Source of the DNA: RPQJ01 sp046347155
GTDB taxonomy: Bacteria > Pseudomonadota > Gammaproteobacteria > Steroidobacterales > Steroidobacteraceae
Direction: 5' to 3'
NCBI GenBank assembly: GCA_046347155.1
Contig: JAXMGT010000002.1
Location: forward strand, 1 to 64,000
DNA: 64,000 bases
Numbering within the stretch: position 1 is the first letter of the stretch; each line of letters starts with the position of its first letter. Shown piece after piece: positions 49,900-59,406 of this stretch. Under the pieces are notes generated by a model, which was not told where the DNA came from, made no database searches, and saw nothing but the letters and a program-made list of their open reading frames with translations. Position numbers and translations under genes: made by a program.

Positions 49900-51234
49900 T
49901 CAGAGGATGTAGCGCGAGAGGTCCTGGTCACGCACCAGCTCGCCGAGGCTCGCCTGCACGTAGGCGGCGTCGACGGTGACCGTGGCGCCCGAGCGGTCGG
50001 AGGCCTCGAACGACGGGCCCTCGAGCAGCCGCTCCATCACGGTGTGCAGCCGGCGCGCGCCGATGTTCTCTGTGCGCTCGTTGACCTCGTGCGCGACCTC
50101 GGCGATGCGGCGCACGCCGTCCGCCGTGAACTCGACCCGCACGCCCTCGGTCTCGAGCAGCGCCGCGTACTGGCGGCAGAGCGACGCGTCGGGCTCGGTC
50201 AGGATGCGCACGAAGTCGTCGACGCCGAGCGGGTCGAGCTCGACGCGGATCGGCAGCCGGCCCTGCAGCTCCGGGATCAGGTCCGACGGCTTCGACATGT
50301 GGAACGCGCCCGAGGCGATGAAGAGCACGTGGTCGGTCTTCACCATGCCGTACTTCGTGCTGACCGTGCAGCCCTCCACGAGCGGCAGCAGGTCCCGCTG
50401 CACGCCCTCGCGTGAGACGTCGGCGCCCGCGGTCTCCTGCCGGCGCGCGATCTTGTCGATCTCGTCGATGAACACGATGCCGTTCTGCTCGGCGTTCGCA
50501 AGCGCGCGGGCCTTGAGCTCCTCCTCGTTGACGAGCTTCGCGGCCTCCTCGTCGGTCAGCAGCTTGAACGCCTCGGCCACCCGGAGCTTGCGCGTCCGGG
50601 TGCGGTCCGCGCCGAGGTTCGCAAACATGCCCTGGAGCTGCTGCGACAGGTCCTCCATGCCCGGCGGCGCCATGATCTCGACGCCCACCGGGACGGCGCG
50701 CAGCTCGACCTCGACCTCGCGGTCGTCGAGCGCGCCCTCGCGCAGCATCTTCCGGAAGCGCTGGCGCGTGTCGCCGCCGCGCTCGGGCTCCGGCTCCGCA
50801 CCGAAGCCCACGGCGCGTGGCCGCGGCAGCAATGCGTCGAGCACGCGCTCCTCGGCCGCGTCCATCGCGCGATGCCGGACCCTGGCGATCTCGGCCTCGC
50901 GCGTCAGCTTGACCGCGACGTCGACGAGGTCCTTCACGATCGAGTCGACCTCACGGCCCACGTAGCCCACCTCGGTGAATTTAGTGGCCTCGACCTTGAC
51001 GAACGGCGCGCCGGCGAGCTTCGCCAGCCGCCGCGCGATCTCGGTCTTGCCGACGCCGGTCGGGCCGATCATCAGGATGTTCTTCGGCGTGATCTCGGCG
51101 CGGAGCCGCTCGGGCACCTGCATCCGCCGCCAGCGGTTCCTGAGCGCGATCGCGACCGCACGCTTCGCCGCGCCCTGGCCGACGATGTGCTTGTCCAGCT
51201 CCTGGACGATCTCGCGCGGCGTCATCGAGGACAC
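49900..51234 (-). CDS. hslU: ATP-dependent protease ATPase subunit HslU
   Basis: A 444-residue AAA+ unfoldase that feeds proteins to HslV. Seen: TPREIVQELDKHIVGQ at the N-terminus, Walker A GPTGVGKTEIARRL (about residues 56-69), the pore loop VGYVGREVDS, an I-domain insertion (about 110-230), Walker B GIVFIDEIDKIA, and the sensor region GRLPIRVELDPL. The C-terminus ends DLSRYIL as needed to activate HslV. The start ATG 51234 lies one base after the hslV stop. Confidence 0.97.
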   Translation of the reverse strand: MSSMTPREIVQELDKHIVGQGAAKRAVAIALRNRWRRMQVPERLRAEITPKNILMIGPTGVGKTEIARRLAKLAGAPFVKVEATKFTEVGYVGREVDSIVKDLVDVAVKLTREAEIARVRHRAMDAAEERVLDALLPRPRAVGFGAEPEPERGGDTRQRFRKMLREGALDDREVEVELRAVPVGVEIMAPPGMEDLSQQLQGMFANLGADRTRTRKLRVAEAFKLLTDEEAAKLVNEEELKARALANAEQNGIVFIDEIDKIARRQETAGADVSREGVQRDLLPLVEGCTVSTKYGMVKTDHVLFIASGAFHMSKPSDLIPELQGRLPIRVELDPLGVDDFVRILTEPDASLCRQYAALLETEGVRVEFTADGVRRIAEVAHEVNERTENIGARRLHTVMERLLEGPSFEASDRSGATVTVDAAYVQASLGELVRDQDLSRYIL

Positions 51235-51235
51235 G

Positions 51236-51793
51236 TCAGGCCCCCGCGGTCCGCCCGTCCAGCACCTCGATCGTGAGCTGGCGGTTCGTGTAGATGCAGA
51301 TGTCGGCCGCGATCCCGAGCGCCTTCTCGACGATGCTGCGCGCGTCGAGCGTCGTGTTCGCGAGCAGCGCGAGCGCGGCCGCGTGCGCGTACGGGCCGCC
51401 CGAGCCCACGGCCATCAGGTCGTGCTCGGGCTCGATCACGTCGCCATTGCCCGAGACCACGTAGGAGTGCGTCGCGTCCGCGATCGTGAGCAGCGCCTCG
51501 AGCCGGCGCAGGCTGCGGTCGGCTCGCCAGTCCTTCGCGAGCTCGATCGCCGCGCGGGTGAGGTTGCCGAACTGCGTGAGCTTGCCCTCGAAGCGCTCGA
51601 ACAGCGTGAATGCGTCGGCCGTGCCGCCGGCGAACCCGGCCAGCACGCGTCCGTCGTGCAGCCGGCGCACCTTGCGCGCGTTGCCCTTCATGACGGTGTT
51701 GCCGAACGTGACCTGGCCGTCGCCGCCCATCGCGACCCGTCCGTCGCGCCGGACGCAGAGGATCGTCGTGCCGTGGGGATCGAAGGCGCTCAT
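51236..51793 (-). CDS. hslV: ATP-dependent protease subunit HslV
   Basis: A 185-residue threonine peptidase, the proteolytic chamber of HslUV. The nucleophile Thr is exposed after removal of the short propeptide (MSAFDPHG, then TTILCVRRDG). Seen: GQVTFGNTVMKGNARKVRRL, GFAGGTADAFTLFERFE and VVSGNGDVIEP. The start is ATG 51793, overlapping the xerC stop by four bases (ATGA). Confidence 0.97.
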   Translation of the reverse strand: MSAFDPHGTTILCVRRDGRVAMGGDGQVTFGNTVMKGNARKVRRLHDGRVLAGFAGGTADAFTLFERFEGKLTQFGNLTRAAIELAKDWRADRSLRRLEALLTIADATHSYVVSGNGDVIEPEHDLMAVGSGGPYAHAAALALLANTTLDARSIVEKALGIAADICIYTNRQLTIEVLDGRTAGA

Positions 51794-52698
51794 GCGGGGG
51801 ATTTCCGCTTCGCCCGGGGATGGGCTGCGTCGTATATCCGGGCGAGGTGCTGGAAATCAAGGTGCGTGTAGACCTGCGTCGTCGAGATGTTCGCGTGGCC
51901 GAGCAGCTCCTGCACCGCGCGCAGGTCGCCCGATGACTCGAGCAGGTGCGAGGCGAACGAGTGGCGGAACATGTGCGGGTGGACGTGCTCGGGCAGCCCC
52001 TGCAGCCGCGCCCAGCGCGCGATCCGGCGCTGCACGATCCGCGGGCCGAGCCGGCGGCCGTTCACGCCCACGAACACGGCGGTCTCGCCCACGCCGGCGA
52101 TCGCCGCACGCTCGGCGAGCCAGCGCGAGATCGCATCGACCGCATGCCGGCCCACCGGCACGATGCGCACCTTGCGGCCCTTGCCGGTCACGCGGACCGT
52201 GCGGTCGCGCAGGTCGACGTCCGCAAGGTCGAGCCCGAGCAGCTCGGCGAGCCGCAGGCCCGACGAGTAGAAGAGCTCCATGATCGCCTTGTCGCGCACG
52301 CCGAGGCCGTCGTCGCCGCGGAACTCGAGCAGACGGGCCATCGTGTCGGCGTCGAGCGTGACCGGGAGCCGCTTGCGCGACTTCGGGGCCTGCACGTCGG
52401 CGCCCGGGTCGCGCGCGAGGTCACCCTCGCGCATCAGGTGCCGGAACAGGCTGCGTGCGGCCGAGAGCTGGCGCTGCACGCTGCGGGGCGCGAGCCCACG
52501 CCGGTGGGCGCGCGCGGCGAACGCGCGCAGGTGCTGGGTGTCGAGCGCGTTCCAGTCCGTGATGCCCTGCGATTCGCAGTACTCGAGCAGCGAGGCGAGG
52601 TCGCGCGCGTAGGCGGCCGACGTGTGCGGCGACAGCCGCCGTTCGTTCCGGAGGCTGGCGATGAAGCGGTCGACGCCGACGGCGAGATCGCCGTTCAT
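51790..52698 (-). CDS. xerC: Tyrosine recombinase XerC
   Basis: A 302-residue tyrosine recombinase that resolves chromosome dimers at dif with XerD. An N-terminal core-binding domain (LRNERRLSPHTSAAYARDLASLLEYCESQ, by position about 15-43) is followed by the catalytic domain with Arg in YSSGLRLAELLGL, Lys in VTGKGRKVRIVPVG, HMFRHSFASHLLESSGDLR, GHANISTTQVYTHLD with the nucleophile Tyr. The start ATG 52698 gives the usual length. It belongs to the dapF-DUF484-xerC-hslV-hslU string. Confidence 0.96.
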   Translation of the reverse strand: MNGDLAVGVDRFIASLRNERRLSPHTSAAYARDLASLLEYCESQGITDWNALDTQHLRAFAARAHRRGLAPRSVQRQLSAARSLFRHLMREGDLARDPGADVQAPKSRKRLPVTLDADTMARLLEFRGDDGLGVRDKAIMELFYSSGLRLAELLGLDLADVDLRDRTVRVTGKGRKVRIVPVGRHAVDAISRWLAERAAIAGVGETAVFVGVNGRRLGPRIVQRRIARWARLQGLPEHVHPHMFRHSFASHLLESSGDLRAVQELLGHANISTTQVYTHLDFQHLARIYDAAHPRAKRKSPA

Positions 52699-52706
52699 CG
52701 GGCCGC

Positions 52707-53420
52707 TCAGCCCGCGCGGGAGACGAGCGCCTCGCTGACGGTCTCGCCGATGCGCACCAGGAAGTCGGTGCTCATCGTCGGGAGGTAGCGCTCGGTGTCG
52801 TGGCTCGCGATCGCGAGCAGGCCGAGCGACGCGCGCTCGCCGAGCGGTATCAGCACGGTCGAACCGACCGGGCCGCCCTCGGCCGGGAACAGGTAGTCGC
52901 GCTGCGTGTCGCGGATCTGGCCGCTCCGGGGCCGGCCGGCCTCGAAGAACGCCTCGAACGCCTTGAGTTCGGCCGCCTGGCGCGGGACGAACCGCACGTT
53001 CGGCAGCGTGAGGCCCGTGAGACCGGGCAGCGCGGCGCCGGTGAGCACGACCACCCAGCGCGACGCGCCGAAGTCCTCGCGCAGCGACGCCTCGAGTGCG
53101 GCCATGACGCCCGCGCCGTCCCGCGCACGCATCAGCCGGCGCGTGAGCCGGTGCATCCGCTCGGCGATCGCGTCGTTGGCGCGGCCGTTCTCGATCAGTT
53201 CGGCGAGCTTCTGCTCGAGTGCACCGTGCTTCTCGCGCAGCACCAGCACCTGTCGCTCGACCAGCGACACGGCGGCGCTGCCGCGCTGGTGCGGCAGGCG
53301 CAGTCGCGCGAGCACGCCCGGGTGGCGCTCGAAGAAGTCCGGGTGTGCGACCAGGTGGTCGCCCACCTGCTCGTCCGCGAGCGCCTCGGCTTCGTTGCCG
53401 CGTATCGGCTGCTTGTTCAC
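52707..53420 (-). CDS. DUF484 family protein
   Basis: A 237-residue DUF484 protein, conserved between dapF and xerC in gammaproteobacteria. Seen: VGDHLVAHPDFFERHPGVLARLRLPH (about 19-44), a helical coil with RQVLVLREKH, and a GAF-like C-terminal half (VLIPLGERASLGLLAIASHDTERYLPTMSTDFL). The role is unknown; context suggests cell-division or recombination-related regulation. The start GTG 53420 overlaps the dapF stop by four bases. Confidence 0.9.
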   Translation of the reverse strand: MNKQPIRGNEAEALADEQVGDHLVAHPDFFERHPGVLARLRLPHQRGSAAVSLVERQVLVLREKHGALEQKLAELIENGRANDAIAERMHRLTRRLMRARDGAGVMAALEASLREDFGASRWVVVLTGAALPGLTGLTLPNVRFVPRQAAELKAFEAFFEAGRPRSGQIRDTQRDYLFPAEGGPVGSTVLIPLGERASLGLLAIASHDTERYLPTMSTDFLVRIGETVSEALVSRAG

Positions 53421-54274
53421 GTTCGTTCCCCTTCGGCGAGGTCGGGCAGTTCAAGTTGGCCGTCGTAGGCCGTCTCCGCCGGCCCGGTGAGCCAGACGGG
53501 CTCGCCGGGTCCGGGCCAGCGCACCGCGAGCGTCCCGCCGGGCAGGTCCACGCGCACTTCCTCGGCCAGCGCGCCGTGCCGGCGTCCCACGGCGACGGCG
53601 GCGCAGGCGCCGGTGCCACAGGCGAGCGTCTCGCCCGCGCCCCGCTCGTACACGCGCAGCCGGACGTGGTCCGGTGCGAGGATTTCTAGGAAGCCGACGT
53701 TCACGCGTCGCGGAAAACTCGGGTGATTCTCCAACGCGGGTCCCACGCTGTCCACCGGCGCGTCGTCCACGGAGCGCACGCGGATCACCGCGTGCGGATT
53801 GCCCATCGAGACGGCGCCGAATTCGACCGGCCCGCCCGGCAGGTCGATCCGGTAGGTGTCGGCCTCGGGCCCACCGAGGAAGGGCAGGGCGGCCGGCGCG
53901 AAGTCGGGCACGGCCATCCGGACCGACACGCGACCGTCGGCGAGCAGCCGGGCTTCGACGGAACCGCCCGGGCTGTCCATCACGATCGGGCGGTCGCGCA
54001 CGCCGAGGCGGGACGCGACGAGGCGCGCGATGCACCTCGCGCCGTTGCCACACTGCTCGACTTCGCCGCCGTCGGCGTTGAAGATCCGGTAGTAGACGTC
54101 CGCGTCCCCGCGCCTCGGCGGTTCGAGCACGAGCGCCTGGTCGTAGCCGATGCCCGTTCGACGGTCGGCGAGGCGCCTCAGCGTCGCGGCTCCCGGCACG
54201 TCCTCGGGGCGGCGCGCATCGAACACGATGAAGTCGTTGCCGAGCCCGTGCATCTTCGTGAACGCGAGTCGCAT
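53417..54274 (-). CDS. dapF: Diaminopimelate epimerase
   Basis: A 285-residue PLP-independent epimerase converting LL- to meso-diaminopimelate for lysine and peptidoglycan. The two catalytic cysteines are in GGEVEQCGNGARCIA (about 64-78) and TLACGTGACAAVAVGR (about 212-227). The N-terminus KMHGLGNDFIVFDARR and GIGYDQALVLEPP also match. The start is ATG 54274. It begins the run dapF to DUF971. Confidence 0.97.
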   Translation of the reverse strand: MRLAFTKMHGLGNDFIVFDARRPEDVPGAATLRRLADRRTGIGYDQALVLEPPRRGDADVYYRIFNADGGEVEQCGNGARCIARLVASRLGVRDRPIVMDSPGGSVEARLLADGRVSVRMAVPDFAPAALPFLGGPEADTYRIDLPGGPVEFGAVSMGNPHAVIRVRSVDDAPVDSVGPALENHPSFPRRVNVGFLEILAPDHVRLRVYERGAGETLACGTGACAAVAVGRRHGALAEEVRVDLPGGTLAVRWPGPGEPVWLTGPAETAYDGQLELPDLAEGERT

Positions 54275-54337
54275 GGCGACAGGATAGCCGAATGCCGCCC
54301 GGCACCCGGTGCGATCGTCGGCGTGGCGGTGGCGCCG

Positions 54338-55228
54338 TCAGCCGGGCGCGCCGCGCCAGCCCATTTCGGCGAGGCTCGCCGCGATCCCGGACTCGAGGTC
54401 GTGCCGCGGCACGACGCCGAGCTGTTCGCGCATCCGCCGGGTCGAGACGCGCCTCGACTCGAGCAGGAATTCGAGCATGCCCGGGCCGACCTGCGCCCGC
54501 GCTTCGTCCCGCGTGACGAGCCGCGGCATCGGCAGTCCGGCCAGCGCGGCGGTCCGCTGCAGGAACGCCGTCGTCGACGCGTGGTCGCCGTCGCCGACGT
54601 TCACGACGCCGTCGACCGGCCGGTCGAGCGCGGCGATGCAGGCCGCGACGAGGTCGTCGACGTGGATCCGGTTGCCGGGGCCGGCGTCCTCCGGACGCAG
54701 GGCCGGCTCGCCGCGACGGAGCCGCTCGATCGGCAGCCGGTCCGGCCCGTAGATCCCCGGGACGCGCAGGGCCACCCAGCGCACCCCGCGCGCCGCGCAC
54801 CAGGCCTGCGATGCGGACTCGGCGGCAACGCGCCGTCTCGCGCGGTCGTTCGACGGGCGCAGCGCGCTCGACTCGTCGACCTCGGCGCCGCCTGCGTCCC
54901 CGTACACGCCCGTCGTGCTCACGTACACGAGCGAGTCGGGCCGTGCGCGACCGAGCGCTGCGAGGAATCGCGCGAGGCGCGGATCGTCGGTCCCGGCTGC
55001 GGGTGGCGGCGCGAGGTAGGCGATCGCGGCACCGTCGGCGTCGCGCTCGAGGGCGCCCGGCTCGAGCCGGTCGAAATCGGTCGGCCAGCCTTGGATGCCG
55101 TGCCGCTCGAGCCCGTCGAACGCGGCCACCGAGCGCGCGAGTGCGAGCACCGGTCGCGACGACCCGAGCGCCGCGGCGAGGCGCCGACCGACGTACCCGC
55201 ATCCCGCGACGAGGCATGGCCGCTGCAT
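54338..55228 (-). CDS. NAD(P)-binding SDR/epimerase-like protein
   Basis: A 296-residue extended short-chain dehydrogenase/epimerase family protein (YeeZ-like). Seen: Rossmann motif LVAGCGYVGRRLAAAL (residues 5-20), LVYVSTTGVYGD with the Ser/Thr and Tyr positions, VALRVPGIYGPDRLPIERLR, and NRIHVDDLVAACIAAL. GCGYVG instead of the usual GxxGxxG shows it is of the YeeZ/SdrA atypical type. The substrate is unknown. The start is ATG 55228; it is divergent from the oxidoreductase at 55296 and 63 bases from dapF. Confidence 0.85.
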   Translation of the reverse strand: MQRPCLVAGCGYVGRRLAAALGSSRPVLALARSVAAFDGLERHGIQGWPTDFDRLEPGALERDADGAAIAYLAPPPAAGTDDPRLARFLAALGRARPDSLVYVSTTGVYGDAGGAEVDESSALRPSNDRARRRVAAESASQAWCAARGVRWVALRVPGIYGPDRLPIERLRRGEPALRPEDAGPGNRIHVDDLVAACIAALDRPVDGVVNVGDGDHASTTAFLQRTAALAGLPMPRLVTRDEARAQVGPGMLEFLLESRRVSTRRMREQLGVVPRHDLESGIAASLAEMGWRGAPG

Positions 55229-55295
55229 CGGACTAGGATAACCGCTCGGGGCGCCGGACCCGGCGGCCCCGGGCGCTTCGTGGCATCCTTTCGCC

Positions 55296-56345
55296 ATGCC
55301 ACAGGTCGCCCTCGTCCCGACGGGCCAGCAATTCACCGCAGAGCCCGGCGAAACCGTGCTGGCCGCCGCGCTGCGGGCCGGCCTCAACCTGCCGCACAGC
55401 TGCAAGGGCGGGCACTGCGCGTCGTGCATCGCGCGGGTGGTCTCCGGTTCGGTCGCCTACCGCGGTCCCCGGCCGGCGGGCATCACGGAGGCGGAGGTGC
55501 AGGGCGGCTACGCGCTGCTCTGCCAGGCTCGCGCACTCACCGACCTCGCCGTCGAGGCCCGCGAGGTGAAGCCGGCGCCGGACGTCGAGGTCAAGAGCCT
55601 GCCGGTGCGCATCGAGCGCAAGGTGCGGCTCGCGCCCGACGTGATGGCGGTGTTCCTGCGCCTGCCCGCGGTCGAGGAGCTCCATTACCGCGCGGGGCAG
55701 TACCTCGACTTCATGCTTTCCGAGGGCCGGCGCCGGTCGTTTTCGATCGCGAGCGCGCCGGCCGACGGCCGCCTCGTCGAACTGCACGTCCGCCGCGCCT
55801 CGACGACCGGGTTCACCGCGCAGCTCTTCGACGCGATGCAGCCGGGCACCCTGCTCCGGATCGAGGGGCCGCTCGGACAGTTCTGGCTGCGCGGCGAGTC
55901 GCCGCGACCCGCGCTCATGGTCGGCGGCGGCACGGGCTACGCGCCGTTGCGTGCGATGCTCAGGCAGATCGTCGCGACCGGCGACCGGCGGGCCGTCACG
56001 CTCTACTGGGGTGCGCGCGACGCCGGTGGCCTCTACGAGCACGGCTGGCTCGAGGAACTCGCCTGGTCGCGGCCCGGCTTCCGCTACCACCCGGTGCTGT
56101 CGGTCCCCGATCCGGCGATGCCCGCCGTCCGCACCGGCCTCGTCCACGAGGCCGTGCTCGAGGACCTGCCGGGCGGGGCGCTCGCCGGTGTCGACGTCTA
56201 CGCGAGCGGCCCGCCCGCGATGATCGAGGCGATCCGCGCCGGGTTCCTGGCCGCGGGCCTGCCCCGGGACCAGCTGCATTTCGACTCGTTCGACTACGCT
56301 CCAGACACGCTCGCGCGGCTCGCGTCCGGCACCGGCGCGGGCTGA
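55296..56345 (+). CDS. 2Fe-2S/FAD/NAD oxidoreductase, CDP-glucoseen reductase-like
   Basis: A 349-residue electron-transfer protein. It has an N-terminal plant-type 2Fe-2S ferredoxin domain (HSCKGGHCASC, about 34-44, with the fourth Cys in LLCQAR), then an FAD domain (RRRSFSIAS motif, about 150) and an NAD domain (ALMVGGGTGYAPLRAML; YASGPPAMIEAI). The arrangement matches CDP-6-deoxy-delta-3,4-glucoseen reductase and phenol/benzoate-type reductases. With no sugar genes nearby, it more likely supplies electrons to an unlinked oxygenase. The start ATG 55296 is in the divergent gap. Confidence 0.87.
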   Translation: MPQVALVPTGQQFTAEPGETVLAAALRAGLNLPHSCKGGHCASCIARVVSGSVAYRGPRPAGITEAEVQGGYALLCQARALTDLAVEAREVKPAPDVEVKSLPVRIERKVRLAPDVMAVFLRLPAVEELHYRAGQYLDFMLSEGRRRSFSIASAPADGRLVELHVRRASTTGFTAQLFDAMQPGTLLRIEGPLGQFWLRGESPRPALMVGGGTGYAPLRAMLRQIVATGDRRAVTLYWGARDAGGLYEHGWLEELAWSRPGFRYHPVLSVPDPAMPAVRTGLVHEAVLEDLPGGALAGVDVYASGPPAMIEAIRAGFLAAGLPRDQLHFDSFDYAPDTLARLASGTGAG

Positions 56346-56349
56346 GCGC

Positions 56350-57558
56350 TCAGCGGCGGCGCAGCCGCACCCGGGGCACGTTCGGCCGGCGGCCCACGGA
56401 CAGCGTGACCGCCTTGCGCAGGCACTCCGCGGCCTCCTCGCGCTCGCCGAGCGCGTCGAGCAGGTCGGCGAGGATCAGGCTCACCTCGGAATTCGGCCGG
56501 CGCGCGAGCGACGCCTCGAGGTAGCTGCGCGCCTTGCCGACGAGTTCCGCGCGCAGGCACAGGCGCGCGCACGTCGACAGCAGCTCGGCGTCCTCGGGTC
56601 GCCGCCTGAGCCACGCCTCGGCGCGCTCGAGCGGCGCGAGCGGGTCCCCGAGCACGAGTTCGCCGTAGAGCCGTATCGCCGCCGGATCCGGCGTCTCCTC
56701 GATCAGCTCCCGCAGCGCCCGCTCGGCGGCCGGGTGATCGCCGCAGGCCATCGCGCCGCGCGCGTAGGTCGCGACGGCGGCCGGCAGGCGCCGGACGCCG
56801 CGCGGCAGCCCGGACCACTCCCGGTGCAGCGCTTCGGCGTCGCCGCGCTCGCCTGCGCCGCGCATCCCCTCGAGCTGCACCTGCGCGAGCAGTTCGTTCA
56901 CCTGGGATTCCGGCAGTTCCTTCGCGGCACGGAGCCGGGGCGCCATCGCGAGCAGCTGCTCGCCACGCCCGAGGCGCGGATACAGGCGCGCGAGCAGCTC
57001 GAGCCCGCGCGAGTTGAGGTCGCCCGACGCGTCGAGCTGCTCGAGCGTCGCCGCGGCCGCGGCGTCCTGCCCGCGTCGCAGCTGCATCTCGGCGAGCGTC
57101 ACGAGCGCCGCCGCGCGCTCCTCGGGCGCGTGCTCCTGCGCCCGCGCCAGCCATTCGTCTCGGCGCGCGATCGAGTCCTGCAGGTCCGCCGCACGCGCAG
57201 CGACCAGGTAATTGACCGCCGGCGCGTCGGCGTCGGGCGCCGCGCGCGACACGAGTTCCTCGGCGCTGCGCCAGTTGCCCGCCGCCAGGTGGAGCAGGCC
57301 GCGTTCCGTGTCGAGCCGGGCCCGGCGTCGCCGGCGCTCGGCTCGCGCCTCGGCCAGGCGGCGGCGCGCGCCGACGGCGCCGCCGAGCGCCCGCGCGGCG
57401 AAATACGTCGCCGCGAGCAGCAGCACGAACACCGGCAGCGTCATTTCGGCGAGCGTGTGCCCGCCCCGGATCGCGACGTAGCCCGGGTCCGCGAGCAGCC
57501 ACTGGGCAACGAGCGCCCCGCCAACGAGTGCGAGCGCGACGATCACGGCGCCCCTCAT
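56350..57558 (-). CDS. hemY: HemY-like TPR membrane protein
   Basis: A 402-residue protein with two N-terminal transmembrane helices (AVIVALALVGGALVAQWLL; TLPVFVLLLAATYFAARAL) and a series of TPR-like helical repeats to the C-terminus (ETPDPAAIRLYGELVLGDP; ASLARRPNSEVSLILADLLDALG). The HemY of hemCDXY operons has no shown heme-synthetic activity but is conserved in gammaproteobacteria. The start ATG 57558 overlaps the hemX stop by four bases. It is the last gene of the operon. Confidence 0.88.
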   Translation of the reverse strand: MRGAVIVALALVGGALVAQWLLADPGYVAIRGGHTLAEMTLPVFVLLLAATYFAARALGGAVGARRRLAEARAERRRRRARLDTERGLLHLAAGNWRSAEELVSRAAPDADAPAVNYLVAARAADLQDSIARRDEWLARAQEHAPEERAAALVTLAEMQLRRGQDAAAAATLEQLDASGDLNSRGLELLARLYPRLGRGEQLLAMAPRLRAAKELPESQVNELLAQVQLEGMRGAGERGDAEALHREWSGLPRGVRRLPAAVATYARGAMACGDHPAAERALRELIEETPDPAAIRLYGELVLGDPLAPLERAEAWLRRRPEDAELLSTCARLCLRAELVGKARSYLEASLARRPNSEVSLILADLLDALGEREEAAECLRKAVTLSVGRRPNVPRVRLRRR

Positions 57559-58592
57559 GGCGTTCCCGGTCCGCCGTGCATCACCCGCTGCAGTTCCTGC
57601 GCAGCCGCGCCGATCGACGGAAGCGCCGGTGCGACGTCGATGCGTCCCAGCGTCGCGAGTTCGTCGCGGGCCGCGACGACGGCCGGCGCCGAGGTGTCGA
57701 AGTAACGCGCGAGCCAATCCCCGGCCGCGGCGACCGACTGCGCATACGCGACGCGGTCGGGTTGCATCGCGGCGACGCGAGCGGCGAACAGCAGCAGCTC
57801 GAGGTGCTGCCGGCGCAGCGACCGCTCCTCGACCGTGACGATCAGCGCGGTCGCCGGGTCGACGCGCCGGACCGCGACGAGGCCGGAGAGCGCCGTGCCG
57901 ATCCGGTGCACCAGCCGCTCGAGGGCGCCGTCCGGTTCCCGGGTCGGTGCGGACGGCCGCGTCGCCGCGCCGCCAACGACCGGGAGCGTCGGCGCCGCCC
58001 GCTCGAGCGCGGCCAGCCGCGACTGCACGGCCGCGAGGTCGGGCTGCGGCACTGCGCGCAGGGCCGCGAGGTCCTGGCCGAGCAGCCGGCGGACGCTCGC
58101 GGTGGCGGGGTCCTTGAAGGCCGCGAGTCGCGCGTCGGCCGCCTCCATCGCCGCGGCCGCGGTGCCGGCGTCACGGTCGAGTTCGAGCTGCCGCTCGGCG
58201 AGGTCGAGCAGGTACAGCGCCTCCGCGCGCGCCCACGCGCGCTGCGGCGCCTCGGCCCGGGTCCGCAGTTCCTCGACGCCCCGGCCGAGCACGGCCACCT
58301 GGGCCGGCAGCGCCTTGAGCGACTGCAGCTCGTTGCGCAGCGCAGCCTGGGCGGCGGAATTGCGCGCGTCGAGCGCGGCGACGCGGGCGGCGAGTTCGTC
58401 GCGCGCCTGGCGTCCCTCCATCATGTGGGCCCGGACCCGCCCGATCCTGTCCTCGAGCTGGCTGAATCGCCAGTGCGACCACAGCGCGAGCAGCACGCCG
58501 ACCACGGCCAGCGCGTAGAGCATCGGGCTCGTCCGGTTGCCGCTGCGGCGCACGGGCGAGTCGGCATTCAGCGATTCGATTTCGGCGGACAT
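57555..58592 (-). CDS. hemX: HemX-like protein
   Basis: A 345-residue HemX protein. One transmembrane helix (SPMLYALAVVGVLLALWSHW, about 22-41) is followed by a coiled coil and a domain rich in short helices: AWARAEALYLLDLAERQLELDRD (about 136-158) is the conserved core, and PVVGGAATRP and WLARYFDTSAPAV follow. It is annotated historically as uroporphyrin-III C-methyltransferase, but the sequence does not carry SAM-binding motifs. The start ATG 58592 is 41 bases after hemD. Confidence 0.85.
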   Translation of the reverse strand: MSAEIESLNADSPVRRSGNRTSPMLYALAVVGVLLALWSHWRFSQLEDRIGRVRAHMMEGRQARDELAARVAALDARNSAAQAALRNELQSLKALPAQVAVLGRGVEELRTRAEAPQRAWARAEALYLLDLAERQLELDRDAGTAAAAMEAADARLAAFKDPATASVRRLLGQDLAALRAVPQPDLAAVQSRLAALERAAPTLPVVGGAATRPSAPTREPDGALERLVHRIGTALSGLVAVRRVDPATALIVTVEERSLRRQHLELLLFAARVAAMQPDRVAYAQSVAAAGDWLARYFDTSAPAVVAARDELATLGRIDVAPALPSIGAAAQELQRVMHGGPGTP

Positions 58593-58632
58593 CGTGGTCG
58601 GCGCGGCGGCGCGGGATACGCCGCGGATCGTA

Positions 58633-59406
58633 TCACGCGTGCGTGCCACCGCTCCCGAGGCGGGCGAGCGCGTCGAGCATCGCGTCGTCCTCCGCGCTGG
58701 CCGACACCACGACCGGGCCTCGCCATCCCAGGCGCCCGGCCGCCGACGCGACGCGCGATCCCGGCACGAGCAGCGTCGAGTCGCGTAGCCAGCGGACGAC
58801 CGGATCGGGTGCCAGGTCGAGCAGTGATTCGAGCACCTCGACACTCGTGACGGCGACGACGGTACGGTGCCGCGCGCCCGTGCCCAGGGCCGCGAGGGCC
58901 TCGGGCGTCGTCGTCGCGCGCACCCGCCGGTACACCTCGGCCGTGTCGACCGTGGCACCGCGGGACTCGAGACCGTCGCGCAGCGCGTCGCGCCCACCGA
59001 CGCCCTTGACGACCAGCACCTTCCGCCCGCGCACGTCGGCGAGCAGCGGGTGGGCGAGCAGTCCCTCGGAGTCGGCACCCTGCGCAGGCCAGGCGTCCAC
59101 CTGCACGCCGGCTGCGGCGAGTGCGCGCGCGGTCGCGCGGCCGATCGCGGCGACCCGCGCCCGCGTCGGCTGCCCGAGCCGGGCCAGCGAGTGCAGGACC
59201 GCGTTCGAACTCGTGTAGATCGCCCAGTCGTGCCGGTCGGGTGTCAGCCGGTCGCGTGCGTCGGCCGGGAGGTCGACCGGCTCGATCTCGATCGTCGGGA
59301 AGCTGATCGCGAGTGCGCCGAGCTCGAGCAGCCGCTCGACGAAGCTGGTGGCCTGCCGCGCCGGGCGCGTCACCACGACGGTGAGCCCGGCGAGCGGCTG
59401 AGTCAC
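58633..59406 (-). CDS. hemD: Uroporphyrinogen-III synthase
   Basis: A 257-residue enzyme that closes and inverts ring D of hydroxymethylbilane. Seen: LTVVVTRPARQATSFVERL at the N-terminus, TSSNAVLHSL, a first-half AIGRATARALAAAGV, and a second domain with VVAVTSVEVLESLL. The family is poorly conserved, so the call also relies on the position directly after hemC. The start ATG 59406 overlaps the hemC stop by four bases. Confidence 0.92.
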   Translation of the reverse strand: MTQPLAGLTVVVTRPARQATSFVERLLELGALAISFPTIEIEPVDLPADARDRLTPDRHDWAIYTSSNAVLHSLARLGQPTRARVAAIGRATARALAAAGVQVDAWPAQGADSEGLLAHPLLADVRGRKVLVVKGVGGRDALRDGLESRGATVDTAEVYRRVRATTTPEALAALGTGARHRTVVAVTSVEVLESLLDLAPDPVVRWLRDSTLLVPGSRVASAAGRLGWRGPVVVSASAEDDAMLDALARLGSGGTHA